DNA from: Halostagnicola sp. A56
GTDB taxonomy: Archaea; Halobacteriota; Halobacteria; Halobacteriales; Natrialbaceae
NCBI RefSeq assembly: GCF_000691505.1
Contig: NZ_JMIP02000014.1
Location: forward strand, 485,943-549,942
DNA length: 64,000 nucleotides
Direction of reading: 5' to 3'
Shown: piece by piece, positions 54,615 through 63,546 of the stretch
How the letters are laid out: every line of letters begins with the position of its first letter
How positions within the stretch are numbered: position 1 is the stretch's first letter
Notes under the pieces: generated by a model
What the model saw: only the letters and a program-made list of their open reading frames with translations
What the model was told of the DNA's origin: nothing
Databases searched by the model: none
Made by a program: the position numbers and the translations under genes

Positions 54615-55611
54615 AAATACCGGAACACATATCCTTGTCACCGGAGGGTGTGGCTATATTGGCAGTAGACTCGTCCCGCAACTACAGGCCGACGACCGCG
54701 TTGCTCGGATTACGATCCTCGATTCGCTCGCAAGTGGTTCTCCGTCGAACCTCGTCGAAGCACAGTTCGATGGAACGCTCGAGTTCGTTCGAGGAGATGT
54801 CCGTAACTACGGTGATGTCGAAACGGCTATGCGAGATGTGGATCGTGTGGTCCATCTAGCTGCGATTACCGGCGCGGCAAGCACCCATGATCGGGCCGAC
54901 GAAACACGGGCAGTCAATCTTGAGGGGACTCGAAACGTGTTCAATGCTGCCCAAAAAACCGGTGTCGAGCGCGTTGTTTTCGCTTCATCGTGTAACAACT
55001 ACGGCCGTGCGACGAGCACGGAGATTGACGAGACAACAGAACCGGACCCTCTTAACCCGTATGCGGAGACAAAGTACGAATCTGAACAGCTCCTGCGCGA
55101 ATATCTCGATGAGGAGGCATTCACCGGAACGGCACTACGAATGAGTACAAACTACGGGTACAGCCCTGGGATCCGGTTTAATCTTGTTGTCAATCACTTC
55201 GTCTTCCGAGCGCTAACCGATCGGTCGTTGACAGTCTATGGGGACGGGAGCAATTGGCGACCATTTATTCATGTACGCGATGCTGCACGGGCGTACAAGC
55301 AAGCTGTCTGTAAGCCAGAGGCATGGTCGGAACCAGTGTATAATGTCGGTACAAACGATGAAAACTATCGTATCGAAACGATCGCCGAACTCGTGCGGGA
55401 AGAGCTCGATACCAACCTTGAGGTAACGTATCTTGAGGACAAAAATCCCGGGCCATCATATCACGTCAACTTCGATCTCCTCGCAGAGACAGGATACAAG
55501 ACGAAATGGACGCTCCGGAAAGGTGTCCGAGATCTAGCGACACGGTTTGCTTCCGCATCGAATCTCGAACAAAGTACTGAAATCGATAGCGTAACGGTCT
55601 TGCCATCCTAA
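54574..55611 (+). CDS. NAD-dependent nucleotide-sugar epimerase/dehydratase (extended SDR)
   Basis: The start at 54574, after a GGAG sequence 10 nt upstream, overlaps the preceding gene by 41 bases; a Met at 54604 is the alternative. The 345-residue product has HILVTGGCGYIGSRLVPQL, VVHLAAITGAAST, VVFASSCNNYG and NPYAETKYESEQLL (Tyr-x3-Lys), then TNYGYSPGIRFNLVVNHFV and FIHVRDAARAYKQAV. It resembles UDP-glucose 4-epimerase-type or dehydratase SDRs. With the sulfoquinovose-synthase-like gene it forms a two-gene nucleotide-sugar unit with shared low-GC codon use. The specific product is not readable. Confidence 0.83.
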   Translation: MATTPTNPPLMPTENTGTHILVTGGCGYIGSRLVPQLQADDRVARITILDSLASGSPSNLVEAQFDGTLEFVRGDVRNYGDVETAMRDVDRVVHLAAITGAASTHDRADETRAVNLEGTRNVFNAAQKTGVERVVFASSCNNYGRATSTEIDETTEPDPLNPYAETKYESEQLLREYLDEEAFTGTALRMSTNYGYSPGIRFNLVVNHFVFRALTDRSLTVYGDGSNWRPFIHVRDAARAYKQAVCKPEAWSEPVYNVGTNDENYRIETIAELVREELDTNLEVTYLEDKNPGPSYHVNFDLLAETGYKTKWTLRKGVRDLATRFASASNLEQSTEIDSVTVLPS

Positions 55612-55699
55612 GCCATATTTATATGAATTATATATGTTTTAAAACTGACCGTGACAGACATTCGCTACGCTTATCCCCCGGTCGGAAAAATAGCTGTGT

Positions 55700-56956
55700 A
55701 TGTCGGAGCAAACCAACCCGTTCGAAAGTTTGCAGTCCCAAATCGACGAGGCGAGCCCGTACGTCGATGCCGATGACGACGTCATCGAGCGTCTCAAACA
55801 CCCAGAGCGCGTGCTCGAGACGAATCTCACCGTCGAACTCGACGACGGATCGCTCGAGCGATTCAAAGCGTTTCGCTCTCAATTTAACGGCGACCGTGGC
55901 CCGTACAAGGGCGGCATTCGCTACCACCCGGGCGTTTCCCGTGACGAAGTGAAAGCGCTCTCCGGTTGGATGGTGTACAAGTGTGCAACCGTCGGGATTC
56001 CCTACGGCGGCGGGAAAGGCGGTATCATCGTCGATCCCAGCGAGTACTCGGCAGACGAGATCGAACGGCTCACGCGAGCGTTCGCGACGGAGCTCCGACC
56101 GCTGATCGGCGTCGACCGCGACGTTCCCGCGCCGGACGTAAACACCGGCCAGCGGGAGATGAACTGGATCAAAGACACCTACGAGACCCTCGAGAACTCG
56201 ACCCAGCCCGGCGTCATCACCGGCAAAGCGCTGGACTCGGGCGGCAGCGAGGGCCGCGTCGAGGCGACCGGCCGTTCGACCGTGCTCGCCGCGCGCGAAG
56301 CCTTCGACTACCTCGGGAAGGACCTCGAGGGCGCGACCGTGGCCGTGCAGGGCTACGGAAACGCCGGCTGGATCGCTGCGAAGCTGATCGACGAGATGGG
56401 CGCGAAAGTCGTCGCCGCCAGCGACTCGAGCGGCGGCGTCTACAACGCGGACGGGTTCGACCCGGTCGCCGCGAAGGACCACAAACACGAAACCGGATCC
56501 ATCTCCGGGTTCGAGGGCGCGACCGAGGAGATCACGAACGAGGACGTTCTCACGCTCGACGTGGATCTGCTGATCCCCGCGGCCCTCGAGAACGCCATCG
56601 ACGGTGATCTCGCGGAATCGGTGCAGGCCGACGTCATCTCGGAGGCCGCAAACGGCCCGCTGACGCCCGAAGCGGATCAGGTTATGGCCGACAAGGACGT
56701 GCTTGTCATCCCCGACATCCTCGCGAACGCGGGCGGCGTGACCGTCTCGTACTTCGAGTGGGTACAGAACCGACAGCGCTTCTACTGGTCCGAAGAGCGC
56801 GTCAACGAGGAACTCGAGTCGATCATCGTCGACGCCTTCGACGACCTCGTCGAGAGCTACGAACAGAACGATCTCGACTCGTTCCGAACGGCGGCCTACG
56901 TCGTCGCCCTCGAGCGGGTCGCCGGCGCGTTCGAAGAGGCCGGAACCTTCCCGTAA
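55700..56956 (+). CDS. gdhA: Glutamate dehydrogenase
   Basis: The product has 418 residues. It catalyses the reversible oxidative deamination of glutamate. The catalytic block is [20 protein letters not shown] with [20 protein letters not shown], containing the substrate and catalytic lysines. [10 protein letters not shown] supplies the aspartate. The dinucleotide fold is [16 protein letters not shown] at about 215, with an acidic loop (AASDSSGG) suggesting NAD rather than a firm NADP preference. The length is typical. A CTTATCC box about 30 nt upstream and a T-tract after the stop delimit a single-gene transcript. Confidence 0.95.
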   Translation: MSEQTNPFESLQSQIDEASPYVDADDDVIERLKHPERVLETNLTVELDDGSLERFKAFRSQFNGDRGPYKGGIRYHPGVSRDEVKALSGWMVYKCATVGIPYGGGKGGIIVDPSEYSADEIERLTRAFATELRPLIGVDRDVPAPDVNTGQREMNWIKDTYETLENSTQPGVITGKALDSGGSEGRVEATGRSTVLAAREAFDYLGKDLEGATVAVQGYGNAGWIAAKLIDEMGAKVVAASDSSGGVYNADGFDPVAAKDHKHETGSISGFEGATEEITNEDVLTLDVDLLIPAALENAIDGDLAESVQADVISEAANGPLTPEADQVMADKDVLVIPDILANAGGVTVSYFEWVQNRQRFYWSEERVNEELESIIVDAFDDLVESYEQNDLDSFRTAAYVVALERVAGAFEEAGTFP

Positions 56957-57009
56957 TTCACCGGAACGCCAGCGTGACGGTGGCTACGGATGTTATATGG
57001 CGTTCCGTC

Positions 57010-57030
57010 GCCACCGATAGTTTTTTCCTG
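57010..57030 (+). terminator. Putative T-rich terminator after glutamate dehydrogenase
   Basis: Six T at 57021-57026 (GATAGTTTTTTCC), about 65 bases after the stop and just before the next gene. Confidence 0.4.
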
Positions 57031-57059
57031 AAGGCTTTCCATCGACTCAAATCAGTCGA

Positions 57060-57566
57060 ATGCTTCGAGAACGGGTGGCGGTCTATCGCGACCGCGTTCG
57101 ACGCGAACTGACGGCAGCTTTCAGAGCGGATCATACCCCACACGAGGTCGCCATCAGCTTCGCGATCGGGCTCTTCGTGACGTCGATGCCGACCGGCGGA
57201 CTCAGCCTCGGGGCACTCGCGATGCTCGCGTACTGGCAGTCCTGGGCGAGCAAAGCGGCGATGTTCGCGGCGGCTATCCTCCTGAACCCGCTCGTCAAGC
57301 CAGCCGTCTATCTCGGCAGTTACCGGCTCGGAACCGCGTTCCTCGGCTCGGAACAACTCGTAACGCTCGAGCACGACATCGCCGATATGGCGATCGGGTT
57401 CGTTCAGTTTCTGCTGGTCGGCAACGTCGTCATCGGAGCGATACTGTTCGCGATCGGCTATCTGGTCGCCTTCCACCTGACGCGGTCGTACCGCCGACGA
57501 GAGGGAACGACGGTTCGTTCCTCGGTCGTTTCGATGTCGCTGTTCCCGTTCAACCGCCGCAAGTGA
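57060..57566 (+). CDS. DUF2062 membrane protein
   Basis: The 168-residue protein starts MLRERVAVYRDRVRRELTAA. The DUF2062 core follows: HTPHEVAISFAIGLFVTSMP-TGG, the AMLAYWQSWASKAAMFAA helix, and NPLVKPAVYLGSYRLG. Then come two further helices (FVQFLLVGNVVIGAILFAIG and beyond) and a basic tail. Related proteins are small membrane proteins sometimes linked to glycosyltransferases. Function is unknown. Confidence 0.82.
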   Translation: MLRERVAVYRDRVRRELTAAFRADHTPHEVAISFAIGLFVTSMPTGGLSLGALAMLAYWQSWASKAAMFAAAILLNPLVKPAVYLGSYRLGTAFLGSEQLVTLEHDIADMAIGFVQFLLVGNVVIGAILFAIGYLVAFHLTRSYRRREGTTVRSSVVSMSLFPFNRRK

Positions 57567-57628
57567 TCGTCGTTGATCGTCTGACCCGAGGGTACTCCGG
57601 TAATCGGCCCGTCGATTCTCCGGCTCGA

Positions 57629-58771
57629 TTAGAGCCCGAGTTCCCGCCCGATGACGAGTCGCTGGATCTCGCTCGTGCCCTCGCCGATTTCCATGAGTTT
57701 CGCGTCGCGGTAGAATCGCTGGGGGGCGAAGTCGGTCGTGTACCCGTAGCCGCCGAGTACCTGCACCGCGTCCTCGGCGACCTCTCGAGCGGCTTCGCTG
57801 GCGTCTAGTTTCGCGAGCGCGGAGGCTTTCGTGACCGGGTCGCCCCGGTCGTATTTTCGGGCGGCCTCGTAGGTGAGCAGCCGCGCGCGTTCGGTTTTGC
57901 GGTACATCTCGACGACCTTGTCGCGGACGGCGTCGAACTTCGCGATCGGTTGTCCGAACTGTTCGCGTTCGGTGCTATAGCGTTTGGCGTGGTCGTAGGC
58001 CCCCTGTGCCAGTCCCGTCGAGAGCGCGGCGATCGAGATCCGGCCGCCGTCGAGGGTCGTTTTCGTCTGTTCCCACCCCTCGCCTTCCGCGCCGAGCAGG
58101 CGATCCGCCGGCAGGCGGACGCCGTCGAACGATATTTCGCACGTGGGCGAGGCGTTGAGTCCCATCTTCTCCCACGTCGTCGTCACCTCGAAACCCTCGT
58201 CCTCGTTCGGATCGACGATGAACGTCGAGATCCCGTCGTACCCCGCCTCGGGATCGGTCACGGCCTTGACGAGGATCGAACCGGCGACCGACGCGTTGGT
58301 GATGAACTGCTTGGTCCCGTCGAGAACCCACTCCGAGCCGTCTTTTCGCGCCGTCGTGCTCATTCCGGAGGCGTCCGACCCGCTTTCGGGTTCTGTAAGT
58401 GCCCACCCGCCGAGGTACTCTCCCTCGGCGAGGGGTCGAAGCCACCGTTCTTTCTGCTCGTCGGTGCCGAACAGCTCGAGCGGTTTCGACGCCAGAGAAG
58501 TGTGTGCGACGTACGAGAGCCCGACCGAGCCCGAGACGCGACCGAGTTCCTCCGCGACCAGCGCGTACATCATCGTATCGCCTCCGAGTCCGCCGTACTC
58601 CTCGCCGATCGGCACGCCCATGACGTCGAGTTCCGCGAGGACATCGAACACCTCCTCGGGAAACCGATGTTCGTCCTCGATCTCCTGAGCGATCGGCTCG
58701 ATCTCGTCCGTACAGACGTCTCTGACGGTCTGGCGAATCATCCGATGCTCGTCCGAAAGTTCGGCGGCCAT
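57629..58771 (-). CDS. Acyl-CoA dehydrogenase
   Basis: From ATG 58771 (MAAELSDEHRMIRQTVRDVC) the product has 380 residues, the standard length. It oxidises acyl-CoA at C2-C3 using FAD. Features are the N-terminal helical domain, the FAD-binding GGWALTEPESGSDASGM, the QFITNASVAG middle strands, GLNASPTCEISFDGVRLP, ALAKLDASEAAREVAEDAVQ-type helices and the C-terminal LGGYGYTTDFAPQRFYRDAK with GEGTSEIQRLVIGRELGL. The catalytic glutamate lies in AKLMEIGEG. It is transcribed opposite to its left neighbour and alone. Confidence 0.94.
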   Translation of the reverse strand: MAAELSDEHRMIRQTVRDVCTDEIEPIAQEIEDEHRFPEEVFDVLAELDVMGVPIGEEYGGLGGDTMMYALVAEELGRVSGSVGLSYVAHTSLASKPLELFGTDEQKERWLRPLAEGEYLGGWALTEPESGSDASGMSTTARKDGSEWVLDGTKQFITNASVAGSILVKAVTDPEAGYDGISTFIVDPNEDEGFEVTTTWEKMGLNASPTCEISFDGVRLPADRLLGAEGEGWEQTKTTLDGGRISIAALSTGLAQGAYDHAKRYSTEREQFGQPIAKFDAVRDKVVEMYRKTERARLLTYEAARKYDRGDPVTKASALAKLDASEAAREVAEDAVQVLGGYGYTTDFAPQRFYRDAKLMEIGEGTSEIQRLVIGRELGL

Positions 58772-58844
58772 ACGCAATACTTGCCGGCTCGAGGGATAAG
58801 CGCACCGACGGATATCAGGAGGCCGGCGGAGTCACTGACCGGCG

Positions 58845-60182
58845 CTACCAGCCGCGGTCGTCGAGTCCGTCGTCATCGTCCGGTTTCTCGTCGCGGTCCT
58901 CGCGAGCGTCCGTCGAACCGTCTCGGTCCGATTCGCCGTTCGCATCGGGTTCGCCGTCGTCGACCGATCCGTCCGCGTCGACCGATTCGTCCGTCGAATC
59001 GCGCGTCTCGTACCACTCGAACCCGTCGTCGTCGTCCGGTTCCGTCGTCGACCAGGACTCGTCAGTCTCGGAGTCGTACCCGTCTCGAGTTCCGTCGTCC
59101 CAGCCGGACTCTGTCTCTCGGCCCGCCGTCCCAGCGCCACCGGCCGTCCCGACCGGGGTGCCGCGTAGCGCCCCGCGAAGGTCCGGGATCAGATCGAGGT
59201 CGTCGTTCGTGTCCCCGAGCAACAAGAGCGCGTAATACCGGAAGTAGACCGTGATAGGCGTCCAGATGACCGACAGCAACAACAGGAACGCGAGGAAGGC
59301 ACCGATCATGAAGACGGTAAAGACGATGCCGCCAATCACGCCGAGATCAGCGAGGAGGACAAAGAGGACGAACGCCAGAATCGCGAACGGAATCGCGAGG
59401 ATGAATCCCGCAATGGCGATGACGAACCACGCGGTGATCGTGATAACGAGCATGATGATCCAGGCGAGCACGAGGTAGACGACGTACTCCGCCCAGTTGG
59501 CCTTGAACGTCGCCCAGAACCGGCTCCAGGCGCTCAATACCCCGCGGTCCTCAAGCAACATGATCGGGGCGACGAACTTGGCTGTAAAGCCGAGGATGAT
59601 GCTGTAGGCGAGCACGAACACGATTCCCGCCGCCAGAGCCCCCCACAGCGTGGCACCGGTCAGTTGATCGAGTACGTCCCCCCCGGTGAACTGGTAGTAC
59701 AGCAGTCCGCCTGCGATTGCGACCGGAATAGCGTTCAGGACGACTCGAAAGACGAACAGTCGAAACCCGCGTCCGACGTTCTCGAGGAAGTACCGCCTGA
59801 CGTGTACCTCCTCTGATCGCAGCGATTCGATGAAGACGAACTCCAGTATTGCCTGGATGAACAGATAGATCAGCCCGATTCCGAAGAGAATTGCTACGAA
59901 AACGAGCGCGACCGCGATCACCTGATCCACGGGGAACTCTTCGCCCGTTTCCTCTTCGTATAGTTCTTGAATACTCTCCTGGGACTCTCCCTGCGTGCCA
60001 GTCTGGGTTGGATCGTCGGCTACCATCCCGGGATCGGTCACCGGCACTCCAGGTCCGGAGAACCCGAGGCTGCTTACGAAGAAAACGATGAGCGCGAGTT
60101 TGAGGACCAGGCCGAGACTGATCGGCGTCAGGAACTCGCGAGTCGCGTCGATTGCGTCGCTGAGATCATCCACGGCATACAT
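58845..60182 (-). CDS. Haloarchaeal polytopic membrane protein of unknown function with acidic C-tail
   Basis: The product has 445 residues. It begins MYAVDDLSDAIDATREFLTP and has about six to eight transmembrane segments, including PFVAILFGIGLIYLFIQAIL-type and IIMLVITITAWFVIAIAGFI-type helices. A loop has SGPGVPVTDPGMVAD. After about residue 345 it turns into an Asp/Ser/Gly-rich tail (WSTTEPDDDDGFEWYETRD). A similar architecture is common in haloarchaea (DUF7544-like). No transport motif is recognised. Confidence 0.75.
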   Translation of the reverse strand: MYAVDDLSDAIDATREFLTPISLGLVLKLALIVFFVSSLGFSGPGVPVTDPGMVADDPTQTGTQGESQESIQELYEEETGEEFPVDQVIAVALVFVAILFGIGLIYLFIQAILEFVFIESLRSEEVHVRRYFLENVGRGFRLFVFRVVLNAIPVAIAGGLLYYQFTGGDVLDQLTGATLWGALAAGIVFVLAYSIILGFTAKFVAPIMLLEDRGVLSAWSRFWATFKANWAEYVVYLVLAWIIMLVITITAWFVIAIAGFILAIPFAILAFVLFVLLADLGVIGGIVFTVFMIGAFLAFLLLLSVIWTPITVYFRYYALLLLGDTNDDLDLIPDLRGALRGTPVGTAGGAGTAGRETESGWDDGTRDGYDSETDESWSTTEPDDDDGFEWYETRDSTDESVDADGSVDDGEPDANGESDRDGSTDAREDRDEKPDDDDGLDDRGW

Positions 60183-60345
60183 GATTGTCTCGGTGGTTGT
60201 ATCGCCACCATGAAAATAATACTGTTGTGAGTGTCACACGAAACGATCGGTTTCCAGTAGCTTCCGAACGGCACCCGCAGGCAGACATCCATTCTCGACA
60301 ACCGTTCGAGACGCATATATGCCTCACCGTCCTTAGCCACACCAC

Positions 60346-61152
60346 ATGGACATCCGTCAACTCGCGCGTGGCTCCATCGAATGGGGTCGTCTCGAGCGGG
60401 TCGCACGCACGCTGGCGGAGCGCTACGACCGGGACGTGGTGCGCGTCGAGTTTCTCGAGGCGGACAACTGGCTCTCGACGCCCTGCGTGATCGACGACGA
60501 GTTCTTCGTCAAGATCGTCTCCAAGCAGAACGCACTGGTCCACGCGGTGTTGACGACCGGACGAAACGTGGGTGCGTTCACGTCGGGGACCGAGGGCTTT
60601 TTCGATCGATTTGACACCCCTCGCCAGATGGTCGAACACGAGTACGACGCGACACAGCGAATCCGCGAAATTGGCCTCAACGCGCCGAAACCTATCGAAT
60701 CGTTCGAGGTCAACGGCCTCGGCGTCCTCGTCCTCGAGTACCTCCCCGACTTCCGGTCGCTCGACGACATCGACGACTCGGATGTCTGCGCTCGAGCGCC
60801 GGAACTGTTCGAGCTGCTCGCGACGATGCACGCGAACGAGTTGGCCCACGGGGATCTGCGCGCGGAAAACGTCCTCCTCTGTGAGGGAGAGCTCTACGTC
60901 ATCGACGCCACGAGCGTCTCGGCGGACCGTATGGACGAAACGACGGCCTACGACCTTGCGTGTGCGATGGCCCTCCTCGAGCCCCGAATCGGCGCTCGAG
61001 ACGCCGTTCGCGAGGCGGCGGCGGTCTACGACGCCGACGCGTTGCTGTCGGCGCGGGAATTCCTCGACTTCGTGCGAATGCGCCCGGACCACCAGTTCGA
61101 CTCCACGAGGCTTCGAAGCGAGGTCGAGAAGGTCGCAGACCTACAGGAGTGA
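60346..61152 (+). CDS. RIO-like/protein kinase-fold protein
   Basis: The product has 268 residues. A beta-lobe strand carries EFFVKIVSKQ (putative ATP-binding Lys). MVEHEYDATQRIREIGLNAP resembles the RIO inter-lobe region. LVLEYLPDFRSL precedes the catalytic loop LAHGDLRAENVLL (Asp and Asn) and LYVIDATS, which stands for the RIO metal-binding IDxxQ. No glycine-rich loop of the usual type is visible. It may phosphorylate a protein or a small molecule; archaeal RIO and aminoglycoside-phosphotransferase folds cannot be told apart here. Monocistronic. Confidence 0.75.
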   Translation: MDIRQLARGSIEWGRLERVARTLAERYDRDVVRVEFLEADNWLSTPCVIDDEFFVKIVSKQNALVHAVLTTGRNVGAFTSGTEGFFDRFDTPRQMVEHEYDATQRIREIGLNAPKPIESFEVNGLGVLVLEYLPDFRSLDDIDDSDVCARAPELFELLATMHANELAHGDLRAENVLLCEGELYVIDATSVSADRMDETTAYDLACAMALLEPRIGARDAVREAAAVYDADALLSAREFLDFVRMRPDHQFDSTRLRSEVEKVADLQE

Positions 61153-61397
61153 CTCGGTCGACCAGACTCCACTATCTGTCGGTACTGAAACGAGAAGGCG
61201 AAAGGCGTGGGCGAGCGGTGGATCCGTCCTCGAGGAGTTCGACGGAGCCGGAGACGAGCAGTACCGGTGAAGACGTGAAAAGCGTCTCGAACCGGTAACT
61301 CGTATGCCGGTCGGAAGGGACAAAAAGTTCCCGGTCGCGGAACCGACGTTGGTCACGCGGACTGTTCGTGAATCGAGCGCATCGTGCGCCAATCTGA

Positions 61398-62258
61398 CTA
61401 CCGTCGTCGGTCCGCGAGCGCGGGAAACGACGAGCGAACCCCCTCGACCGTCTCGGGATCGATCGTCGCCGTGACCAGCGCCGGATCGTCGCCGCTCGAG
61501 GCCAGGCGGACGCCCCAGGGATCGTAGACGGTCGAACGCCCGAGCAGGTCGGCGTCGTCGAACGATCCCGACCCGTTGATCGTCGCGACGTAACACTGGT
61601 TTTCGATCGCTCGAGCCCGCGAGAGCGTCTCCCAGTGATCGACTCGCGGGTAGGGCCACGCGCTGGGGATCAACAGCAACTGCGCGCCCGAGTCGACCAG
61701 TTCGCGGTAGAGTTCGGGAAATCGGAGGTCATAGCAGGTCGTCACGCCCATCGTGAGGCCACGGATCGTCGCCGTGTCGACGGACTCGCCGGGAACGAGT
61801 AGGTCGCTCTCTGCGGACTCGTACCCGAAGAGGTGGTGCTTTCGGTAGACCAACTCGAGCGCGCCGTCGGCGCTAAACAGGGCCGCGGTGTTCGCGAGGC
61901 CGGTTTCCGCGGGCGTCGAAACGGTGTCGGTCGCCGCGAGGTCTTCGACGATGCTGCCGGCCAGAACGGCCACGCCGTGGTCGAGTGCCGCATCTCTGAG
62001 TTGTCCGAACGTGCGCCCCTCGATCGGTTCGGCGTAGCTGGCGTATTCGTCGAAGGCGAAGTATCCAACGTTGAACAATTCCGGCAGCGCGACGAGGTCG
62101 GCCCCGGCCGCGGCCGCTCGAGCGACCGCCGCCGTCGCCCGGTCGACGTTTCCGTCGACGTCGCCTGGTTCGATAGCGATCTGTGCCAGGGCCAGTTCGA
62201 TCGCCGACCCCGTCGTCGATCGGTTCGGCGGATTCGAATTCGATCTGTCAGACACCAT
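61398..62258 (-). CDS. Carbon-nitrogen hydrolase (nitrilase superfamily)
   Basis: The 286-residue product shows the Glu-Lys-Cys triad: VALPELFNVGYF (Glu), YRKHHLFGYESAE (Lys) and TTCYDLRFPELYREL (Cys). LIPSAWPYPRVDHWE follows, then NQCYVATINGSG. These enzymes hydrolyse amides such as omega-amido acids or N-carbamoyl compounds. The substrate is not determined. It begins after a disordered polar N-terminus (MVSDRSNSNPPNRSTTG) and lies immediately after the SRPBCC gene in the same direction (6-base gap), so the two form an operon. Confidence 0.9.
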   Translation of the reverse strand: MVSDRSNSNPPNRSTTGSAIELALAQIAIEPGDVDGNVDRATAAVARAAAAGADLVALPELFNVGYFAFDEYASYAEPIEGRTFGQLRDAALDHGVAVLAGSIVEDLAATDTVSTPAETGLANTAALFSADGALELVYRKHHLFGYESAESDLLVPGESVDTATIRGLTMGVTTCYDLRFPELYRELVDSGAQLLLIPSAWPYPRVDHWETLSRARAIENQCYVATINGSGSFDDADLLGRSTVYDPWGVRLASSGDDPALVTATIDPETVEGVRSSFPALADRRR

Positions 62259-62264
62259 CTCGAT

Positions 62265-62699
62265 TCAGGGGGTCGATCGGAGGTCGTCCTCGAGCGCTCG
62301 GCGGAGGTTCTCGAGTTCGTCGTCGAGGTTCCGCTTGAAGAACGTCTCGACGCCGGGGAGTTTGCCATCGACGACGAACTGATTCTCGAGGCGAGCGCCC
62401 GTCTCGGTCGGGGTGATTTCGTGTTCGCCTTTCACGTCCATCACCTTCGACCGTCCGACGAACGCCACCTCGTTGGGCGGTGCTCGCGTTACGTCCTCGG
62501 TCTCGACCGTGATCGTCTGTCGAACCAGCGGAATCGGGAGTTCGACGTGCCACGTCGCCTCTCGGCCGGCTTCGTCGTCGATCGTGTACTCGGAGACGAC
62601 ACTAATCGCCCGCGCTCGGTTCTCCGGGTCGGAAATGAACTCCCAGACGCGCTCGGGAGTCGCCTCGACTTCGAACGATCGATCGACCCGTACTGTCAT
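62265..62699 (-). CDS. SRPBCC-family (polyketide cyclase/START-like) protein
   Basis: The start at 62699 (MTVRVDRSFEVEATPERVWE) gives 144 residues; sequence upstream is arginine-rich and non-coding in type. The alternating strands with VWEFISDPENRARAI and the C-terminal helix (FFKRNLDDELENLRRALED) mark the SRPBCC fold, which binds hydrophobic ligands. The last strand has GARLENQFVVDGKLPG. It precedes the nitrilase gene by 6 bases. Confidence 0.82.
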   Translation of the reverse strand: MTVRVDRSFEVEATPERVWEFISDPENRARAISVVSEYTIDDEAGREATWHVELPIPLVRQTITVETEDVTRAPPNEVAFVGRSKVMDVKGEHEITPTETGARLENQFVVDGKLPGVETFFKRNLDDELENLRRALEDDLRSTP

Positions 62700-62751
62700 G
62701 TGCGATACCTCCGTGGTTGACGGGTAAAAAGACGGTGAATCCTCGACTGAC

Positions 62752-62976
62752 TCAACTGAGCGTGACTTTCCAGGTCGTCGAGCGCGCGCGACCCCACTTT
62801 TCGATATCGACATCCTCCGACTTCTCCGCGAGGTGGGGCAGCCGAGCCCCGACCTGCTTCGACGAGAGGCCGATCGCCGATGCAATGTTTTTCGCCCGGA
62901 AGTACTGCTCTCCTCGGGCTGCACTCTCGCGGAGATACGAGAGAATGCGCTGTTCTTCGTTGGAGTAGTCGGTCAT
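62752..62976 (-). CDS. Small winged-helix protein (DUF7123-like)
   Basis: The 74-residue product is a single compact HTH: NEEQRILSYLRESAARGEQY, RAKNIASAIGLSSKQVGARL and a C-terminal wing (WGRARSTTWKVTLS). It is the size and pattern of conserved small haloarchaeal DNA-binding proteins. It is separated by about 52 bases from the SRPBCC gene in the same direction. Confidence 0.72.
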   Translation of the reverse strand: MTDYSNEEQRILSYLRESAARGEQYFRAKNIASAIGLSSKQVGARLPHLAEKSEDVDIEKWGRARSTTWKVTLS

Positions 62977-63237
62977 CGTCAGTACAGTATCTAGGGTTTC
63001 GGTCGCCTTAACTCTTAACGGGTGAGACCGGCCGCTGGGAGCAACTATCGCTGCTACTGACCGATCGACGCGTGTGTAATTCGTCGAACCAACGCTGTTG
63101 GGACTTGCACTCTCGAAGCAACGCTATCGTGGTCTGGACTTCCTCGAGAATACGTCCGCCATTCGACAGCCTGCGTCGAACGGATCGTCTCGCTGCCGGT
63201 CTCCACGAGGTCAACGGAGAATCGGACGACAGCGGAG

Positions 63238-63441
63238 TCAGTCCCAGAGGTGAATCCCGGCGACCGCGAGGATCGAAAACGCTACTGCGCCGGCGAAGCC
63301 GCCCGCGGCGGTGATTTCGGGGATGCCGCCGAGTTCGAGCGCACCCACGATCATTGCGATTGCACCGACGACGGCGAGCGCACCGAGTGCCATCGAGAGA
63401 CCGACGCCCTTGTCGGTTGCAGATTCCGTTTGCGTAGCCAT
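63238..63441 (-). CDS. Small haloarchaeal membrane protein, 67 residues
   Basis: From ATG 63441 the product is MATQTESATDKGVGLSMALG, then two hydrophobic segments (LAVVGAIAMIVGALELGG and AGGFAGAVAFSILAVAGI). It is probably a two-helix membrane protein (DUF7525-like). The N-terminus is polar and cytoplasmic or external. No function is known. Confidence 0.72.
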   Translation of the reverse strand: MATQTESATDKGVGLSMALGALAVVGAIAMIVGALELGGIPEITAAGGFAGAVAFSILAVAGIHLWD

Positions 63442-63546
63442 ATCACGGTGGTTTCGAGTGAACGCTCTTAATTGCACTCATTCGCTGCGGTTCGAGCGGC
63501 CGAGCCCTCGAGTTCGCATGCGGATTCAGGCATAGACGGTCACGCT

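Noticed and set aside
63008-63237. Short open frames on both strands
   Set aside because: Arginine/serine-rich, without haloarchaeal acidity, promoter or ribosome site.
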